Part shown: piece by piece, positions 6,107 through 8,713 of the stretch
Numbering within the stretch: position 1 is the stretch's first letter
Layout of the letters: the number at the start of each line of letters is the position of its first letter
DNA from: Clostridiales bacterium
GTDB taxonomy: Bacteria; Bacillota; Clostridia; Peptostreptococcales; Anaerovoracaceae
DNA: 8,713 nt
NCBI GenBank assembly: GCA_012511395.1
Contig: JAAZGD010000143.1
Coordinates: 1-8,713, forward strand
Reading direction: 5' to 3'
The notes under the pieces: generated by a model
What the model saw: only the letters and a program-made list of their open reading frames with translations
Database searches by the model: none
What the model was told of the DNA's origin: nothing
Made by a program: the position numbers and the translations under genes

Positions 6107-7618
6107 CTAGTCAATATTAATAGTAGCTTTATTTAAGTCATCATTTGAAAGCTTGGAAAGTTCTAACACCTTTTCCATATCAAGCCCTGCAGCTTTCGTA
6201 AATCTTTCACCATATTCTTTATCAGCATGGTAGCAATGCACTGCATGGCGATACTTAATGTTATCGCTTATGGTACCCATATCAGTAACTGTGTTGTTAA
6301 TTAGAAGCTCTCTCTTATCTTCTGTCATATCTCTGAAAAGATCTCCTCCTGCACGGAAGCAATCGTCTGTTGGGTCATCCTTTGGATCGTAGTTATACAT
6401 AGCCCCATCTAAATCTAAAGGTGGCTCCATAACTTCCGGCTGTGCAGTCCAATAGCCGTAGCTGTTAGGAGAGTAAGCAGGTGTTCTTCCGTAATTACCA
6501 TCTGTTCTCATGAAACCGTCTCTATGGTATTCATTTACATCAACCTTTGCACGATTAACGGGAATCTGGTTATGGTTAACACCAAGTCTATAACGCTGAG
6601 CATCTCCATAGGAGAAAAGCCTTCCTTGGAGGAACTTGTCAGGGCTGAATCCAATTCCGGGAACTACGTGTGCCGGAGTAAATGCAGCCTGCTCAACTTC
6701 AGCGAAGAAGTTCTCAGGATTTCTGTTTACTTCAAGTACACCAACTTCAATCAATGGAAACTCTTTATGACGCCATATCTTTGTGATGTCGAATGGATTC
6801 TCATAGTGATTCTTAGCCTGCTCCTCTGTCATGATCTGCACATACATGGTCCACTTTGGAAAATCTCCTCTGTTAATAGCTTCATGAAGATCCTTTCCGT
6901 GGTATTCACGGTCCATTCCATTGATTTTGCAAGCCTCTTCATTAGTAAGATTTTTGATTCCCTGCTGAGTCTTAAAGTGGAACTTGCACCATACTCTTTC
7001 ATTTTTCTCATTATAGAAGGAATAAGTATGCTCCCCGAAGAAATGCATATTTCTAAAAGATGCAGGAATTCCCCTGTCGCTCATTACTACAGTGATTTGA
7101 TGGAAGCACTCAGGAAGCAGCGTCCAATAATCCCAGTTGTTCTTAGCACAACGACGGCCAGTATGGGGGTCTCTCTTTACTGCACGGTTTAAGTCTGAGA
7201 AGTTGTGAACGTCACGAATGAAGAAAGTAGGAGTGTTGTTTCCAACTAAGTCCCAGTTTCCCTCTTCTGTATAGAACTTTACTGCTACTCCTCTTATATC
7301 CCTTTCGCAGTCAGCTGCTCCTCTTTCACCTGCAACAGTTGAAAACCGCACAAACAGTTCTGTCTCTGCTCCAAGCTTTAAAACCTTTGCCTTTGTGTAT
7401 TTTGATATATCATGGGTTACAGTCAGCTTGCCATAAGCTCCCCAGCCCTTAGCATGCATCCTTCGCTCAGGAATTACTTCACGATTAAAGTGTGCCATTT
7501 TCTCCATCAGCCAAACATCCTGCATGGCTACAGGACCACAAGGCCCCATACTGATAGAGTTTTCGTTGTCAGCAATCGGTGCGCCGACTTCGTTAGTAAG
7601 TTTTTTGTAGTCACTCAT
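6107..7618 (-). CDS. katA: haem catalase (small-subunit, clade-3 type)
   Basis: 503 residues. It converts H2O2 to water and oxygen in the cytoplasm. Distal-side residues are visible: catalytic H55 in ERRMHAKGWGAYG (51-63) and N127 in WDLVGNNTPTFFIRD (122-136). The proximal haem ligand is Y337 in RLFSYGDAQRYRLGVN (333-348). About 500 residues without a C-terminal flavodoxin-like domain fits the small-subunit group, which often binds NADPH. An in-frame GTG at 7672 would add 18 residues, but AAAGGAG lies 7 nt before the ATG at 7618 and MSDYKKLTNEVGAPI is a typical catalase N-terminus. It lies 54 nt downstream of a membrane protein gene, with a palindrome in the gap that may regulate it. A catalase in a clostridial-looking anaerobe suggests exposure to oxygen or peroxide. 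Confidence 0.97.
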   Translation of the reverse strand: MSDYKKLTNEVGAPIADNENSISMGPCGPVAMQDVWLMEKMAHFNREVIPERRMHAKGWGAYGKLTVTHDISKYTKAKVLKLGAETELFVRFSTVAGERGAADCERDIRGVAVKFYTEEGNWDLVGNNTPTFFIRDVHNFSDLNRAVKRDPHTGRRCAKNNWDYWTLLPECFHQITVVMSDRGIPASFRNMHFFGEHTYSFYNEKNERVWCKFHFKTQQGIKNLTNEEACKINGMDREYHGKDLHEAINRGDFPKWTMYVQIMTEEQAKNHYENPFDITKIWRHKEFPLIEVGVLEVNRNPENFFAEVEQAAFTPAHVVPGIGFSPDKFLQGRLFSYGDAQRYRLGVNHNQIPVNRAKVDVNEYHRDGFMRTDGNYGRTPAYSPNSYGYWTAQPEVMEPPLDLDGAMYNYDPKDDPTDDCFRAGGDLFRDMTEDKRELLINNTVTDMGTISDNIKYRHAVHCYHADKEYGERFTKAAGLDMEKVLELSKLSNDDLNKATINID

Positions 7619-7649
7619 AATAGTACTCCTTTCTGTTTTTAATCTATGT

Positions 7650-7668
7650 AAATATCTATATGATATTT
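7650..7668. repeat. palindrome between membrane protein and catalase genes
   Basis: Perfect 7-bp arms AAATATC / GATATTT around a 5-nt centre, 32 bp upstream of the catalase ATG. Position suggests an operator or a 5'-UTR hairpin for the catalase. It does not match the 7-1-7 PerR or Fur box layout. Confidence 0.4.
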
Positions 7669-7672
7669 CCAC

Positions 7673-8323
7673 CTATAAAGATAGACACATAACAAGCATC
7701 CATACGTATGCTGCTGTTTTTGGAAGCATCAGCATACCCACCTTAGGATTTTTGTTAGAAAAAAGAACAACGGGCAGATAAAAAACAAAGCTTAATAGAA
7801 TAGCAAGCCACATATAGCTAAGCCCCGGAAAAACAGTCCTCTCAATATAGAAGAATCCTGCCACAATCATACCTTGAAGAAAGAAAGGAATATTTCTATA
7901 GATCCCCCAGTTTAAAGGCGGATACCTTTCCTCCCACTTATTCTCAGGCCTTATGCATAAAAGAATTCTAGCTGTTGCAAGGCCGTATACTACATAGGTC
8001 CATATATTACCCTCATCTATAGAAAACACCATAAGCCCTATATACCATAGGATAAAATAGAAGAAAGTCATGGTAATGGAAGTAATCTCTTTACCTCTTC
8101 CTAAAGCCTTTCTTAATCTCTCTTCTTCACCTGTTAAAATCACCATAACACGAGGCACAAGATGAAAGCCATCACCTATGGCTAAAACAAGAGCCATAAT
8201 TCCTGCTAAGATTCTAACGTGTTCACCTTGGGAGTTAACTAAAAGCACTAACCCTATTACAAATGCCGTTATTAAATATGCTACATTAAATATACCTTCT
8301 ACATATCCGAAGACACGTTTCAT
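7673..8323 (-). CDS. multi-pass membrane protein of unknown function
   Basis: 216 residues from the ATG at 8323. About seven hydrophobic segments are visible (near 12-30, 35-62, 80-101, 108-125, 145-162, 170-190 and 198-215), so it is an integral cytoplasmic-membrane protein. Conserved-looking features are GDGFHLVPR around 50-58, ending helix 2, GKEITSITMTFFYFILW near 76-92, and PPLNWGIYRNIPFFLQG in the fourth loop. I have an impression that similar proteins occur in Firmicutes, but I know no function. The buried Asp and His of GDGFH could bind a metal or proton. A longer frame begins at 8380, but the ATG at 8323 fits best with the conserved start MKRVFGYVEG, although its AGAGGCGGA ribosome site is only fair. 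It precedes katA by 54 nt and is probably co-transcribed with it. Confidence 0.75.
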   Translation of the reverse strand: MKRVFGYVEGIFNVAYLITAFVIGLVLLVNSQGEHVRILAGIMALVLAIGDGFHLVPRVMVILTGEEERLRKALGRGKEITSITMTFFYFILWYIGLMVFSIDEGNIWTYVVYGLATARILLCIRPENKWEERYPPLNWGIYRNIPFFLQGMIVAGFFYIERTVFPGLSYMWLAILLSFVFYLPVVLFSNKNPKVGMLMLPKTAAYVWMLVMCLSL

Positions 8324-8383
8324 TAAAGTTCCGCCTCTTTTCCTGTATACCTTTTTACAAGGGCTAAATCTTAAAGCCACTGG

Positions 8384-8433
8384 TTATTATTTATAATAAG
8401 CACTGAATATTCAGGCCCACAGTTATCTATAAC
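8384..8433. promoter_or_regulatory. cluster of three dyads upstream of the membrane protein-catalase unit
   Basis: Three symmetrical sites occur in 50 bp: TTATTAT-TT-ATAATAA (8384-8399), the perfect 12-mer CTGAATATTCAG (8403-8414) and GTTAT-CT-ATAAC (8422-8433). Centres are 17 and 19 bp apart. The first partly resembles a PerR box (about 10 of 14 positions in the best register, by eye), and a peroxide-responsive repressor would fit a catalase unit. No clear -35/-10 pair overlaps them. Confidence 0.4.
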
Positions 8434-8464
8434 AAAAAGGGTTTAGACGTAAAAGGCGAACCCT
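8434..8464 (-). terminator. weak intrinsic terminator or attenuator
   Basis: On the minus strand AGGGTT (8464-8459) pairs with AACCCT (8443-8438) across a 15-nt loop, followed by a run of T. The same 3' arm can also pair with GGGGTTAG (8483-8476), giving 7 of 8 pairs, so two foldings compete for it. It lies about 110 bp before the membrane protein gene. Confidence 0.4.
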
Positions 8465-8560
8465 GCCTGTCACTCCTAACCCCGCAAACAGTATCAATTC
8501 ATAATTTTAGTAAATCTCTCATCACGTAACCTATCGCCGCTCTCAATTCCAATGCGGTAA
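8434..8560 (-). ncRNA. candidate leader RNA or small RNA (no known family recognised)
   Basis: The segment lies between an extended -10 promoter and a terminator-like hairpin on the same strand, and would give an RNA of roughly 125 nt. Possible helices are CCGC (8557-8554) with GCGG (8540-8537), GGCGA (8538-8534) with UCGCC near 8458-8454, and the two alternative helices at the terminator. It is richer in G and C than the flanking intergenic DNA. I compared it with remembered consensus sequences of common riboswitches (TPP, FMN, SAM-I, cobalamin, fluoride, c-di-GMP, glycine, ZTP) and found no match. It may be a 5' leader of the membrane protein-catalase unit. Confidence 0.3.
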
Positions 8561-8565
8561 TAATC

Positions 8566-8574
8566 ATTATAACA
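8566..8574 (-). promoter_or_regulatory. extended -10 promoter element
   Basis: On the minus strand TGT-TATAAT (8574-8566): a perfect -10 hexamer with the TGn extension. The -35 position (AACATT) is poor, which is tolerated at extended -10 promoters. It points towards the candidate RNA and the membrane protein-catalase genes. Confidence 0.5.
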
Positions 8575-8609
8575 TAATACTCATAACAAATGTTGAGGTT
8601 TTTATTCCG

Positions 8610-8640
8610 GTTGACTACATTTTGTAGTCAACTGATATTT
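8610..8640 (+). promoter_or_regulatory. 23-bp palindromic operator overlapping a promoter-like pair
   Basis: GTTGACTACA-TTT-TGTAGTCAAC (8610-8632) is a perfect 10-bp-arm dyad. Its core TACA-N3-TGTA resembles BlaI/MecI/CopY-family operators (TACA-N2-TGTA), with one extra central base. TTGACT (8611-8616), 17 bp and GATATT (8634-8639) form a promoter-like pair on the plus strand, and the symmetry also places a TTGACT on the minus strand. Which gene it controls cannot be seen. Confidence 0.5.
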
Positions 8641-8668
8641 TGCCTTATTTACATTAATCTCACATTTT

Positions 8669-8686
8669 AAAAGCCTTTCACAAGGC
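8669..8686 (-). terminator. possible small terminator of a gene beyond the right edge
   Basis: On the minus strand GCCTT-GTGA-AAGGC followed by TTTT: a 5-bp stem with a GNRA-type loop and a short T run. Minus-strand stop codons occur just to its right, compatible with the end of a gene entering from outside the window. The stem is short, so this is weak. Confidence 0.3.
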
Positions 8687-8713
8687 ACTATTTCATAGAC
8701 AAAGTCTTAAGAT

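Larger units (their letters stand above)
8324..8713. other. 390-bp gene-free region with dyads and candidate promoters
   Basis: No frame on either strand gives a convincing protein, ribosome site or homologous motif. The region holds, left to right, three dyads (8384-8433), a weak minus-strand terminator (8434-8464), a possible transcribed segment up to an extended -10 (8566-8574), a 23-bp operator-like palindrome (8610-8632) and a small hairpin with a minus-strand T run (8669-8686). Its right part may be the 3' flank of a gene beyond the window. Confidence 0.6.

Noticed and set aside
6524..7192. Plus-strand open frame of 222 codons antisense to the catalase gene
   Set aside because: It overlaps an unmistakable catalase on the other strand, has no homologous motif, and reflects third-position bias of the real gene.
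7619..7672. Upstream extension of catalase to the GTG at 7672
   Set aside because: The ATG at 7618 has AAAGGAG 7 nt upstream and gives the normal catalase N-terminus; the extension has no such support.
8384..8399. A definite PerR box
   Set aside because: The symmetry has a 2-bp centre instead of the 7-1-7 layout and only about 10 of 14 positions agree, so it is listed only as a dyad with partial similarity.
8434..8560. Known riboswitch (cobalamin, fluoride, SAM, TPP, FMN, glycine, ZTP, c-di-GMP)
   Set aside because: None of the conserved core motifs remembered for these classes is present.
8499..8567. Minus-strand 22-codon frame starting ATGATTATT
   Set aside because: Its ATG overlaps the -10 hexamer TATAAT, so the promoter seen there cannot transcribe the start codon, and no ribosome binding site precedes it.

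Overview
The window looks like a chromosomal stretch from a low-GC, Gram-positive anaerobe of the Clostridia, probably an amino-acid fermenter that uses selenocysteine. The evidence is strong AGGAGG-type ribosome binding sites, AT-rich intergenic DNA, a YhaM-type exonuclease, a GrdX-family protein (normally tied to the selenoprotein glycine reductase) and a peroxiredoxin with an in-frame UGA at its peroxidatic cysteine codon. No tRNA, rRNA, CRISPR array, transposase or phage gene was seen.

Layout. Positions 1-1863 (minus strand): a MerR-type regulator carrying a zinc ribbon and a methyltransferase-like domain, followed by a 3'-5' exoribonuclease (yhaM) cut by the window edge, both behind a good sigma-A-type promoter. 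Positions 1945-2426 (plus): a GrdX-family gene transcribed divergently from the MerR gene; its candidate promoter has a long 19-bp spacer, as at MerR-controlled promoters. A bidirectional terminator follows. Positions 2432-5332 (minus): a compact gene run, read as DsrE-like protein, selenocysteine peroxiredoxin, class-III aminotransferase, AlkA-type DNA glycosylase. Positions 5353-6072 (plus): a lipoprotein of unknown function with its own promoter and a shared terminator. Positions 6107-8323 (minus): a multi-pass membrane protein of unknown function followed by a clade-3-type haem catalase. Positions 8324-8713 have no convincing gene but are rich in dyads, with a candidate leader RNA or small RNA ending in a weak terminator, and a strong operator-like palindrome.

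The common theme is peroxide and redox defence: catalase, selenoperoxiredoxin, a CxxC DsrE-like protein and a base-excision DNA repair enzyme. The best finding is the selenoprotein. A standard gene caller would stop at its UGA and report a truncated 106-residue fragment. The full gene is 4484-4930, with a SECIS-like hairpin 13 nt after the UGA, and the protein has no cysteine at all, so it cannot use the usual intramolecular resolving cysteine. The second is the MerR-zinc ribbon-methyltransferase-like fusion, whose cofactor-binding motif looks degenerate. The third is the structured non-coding region upstream of the catalase operon.
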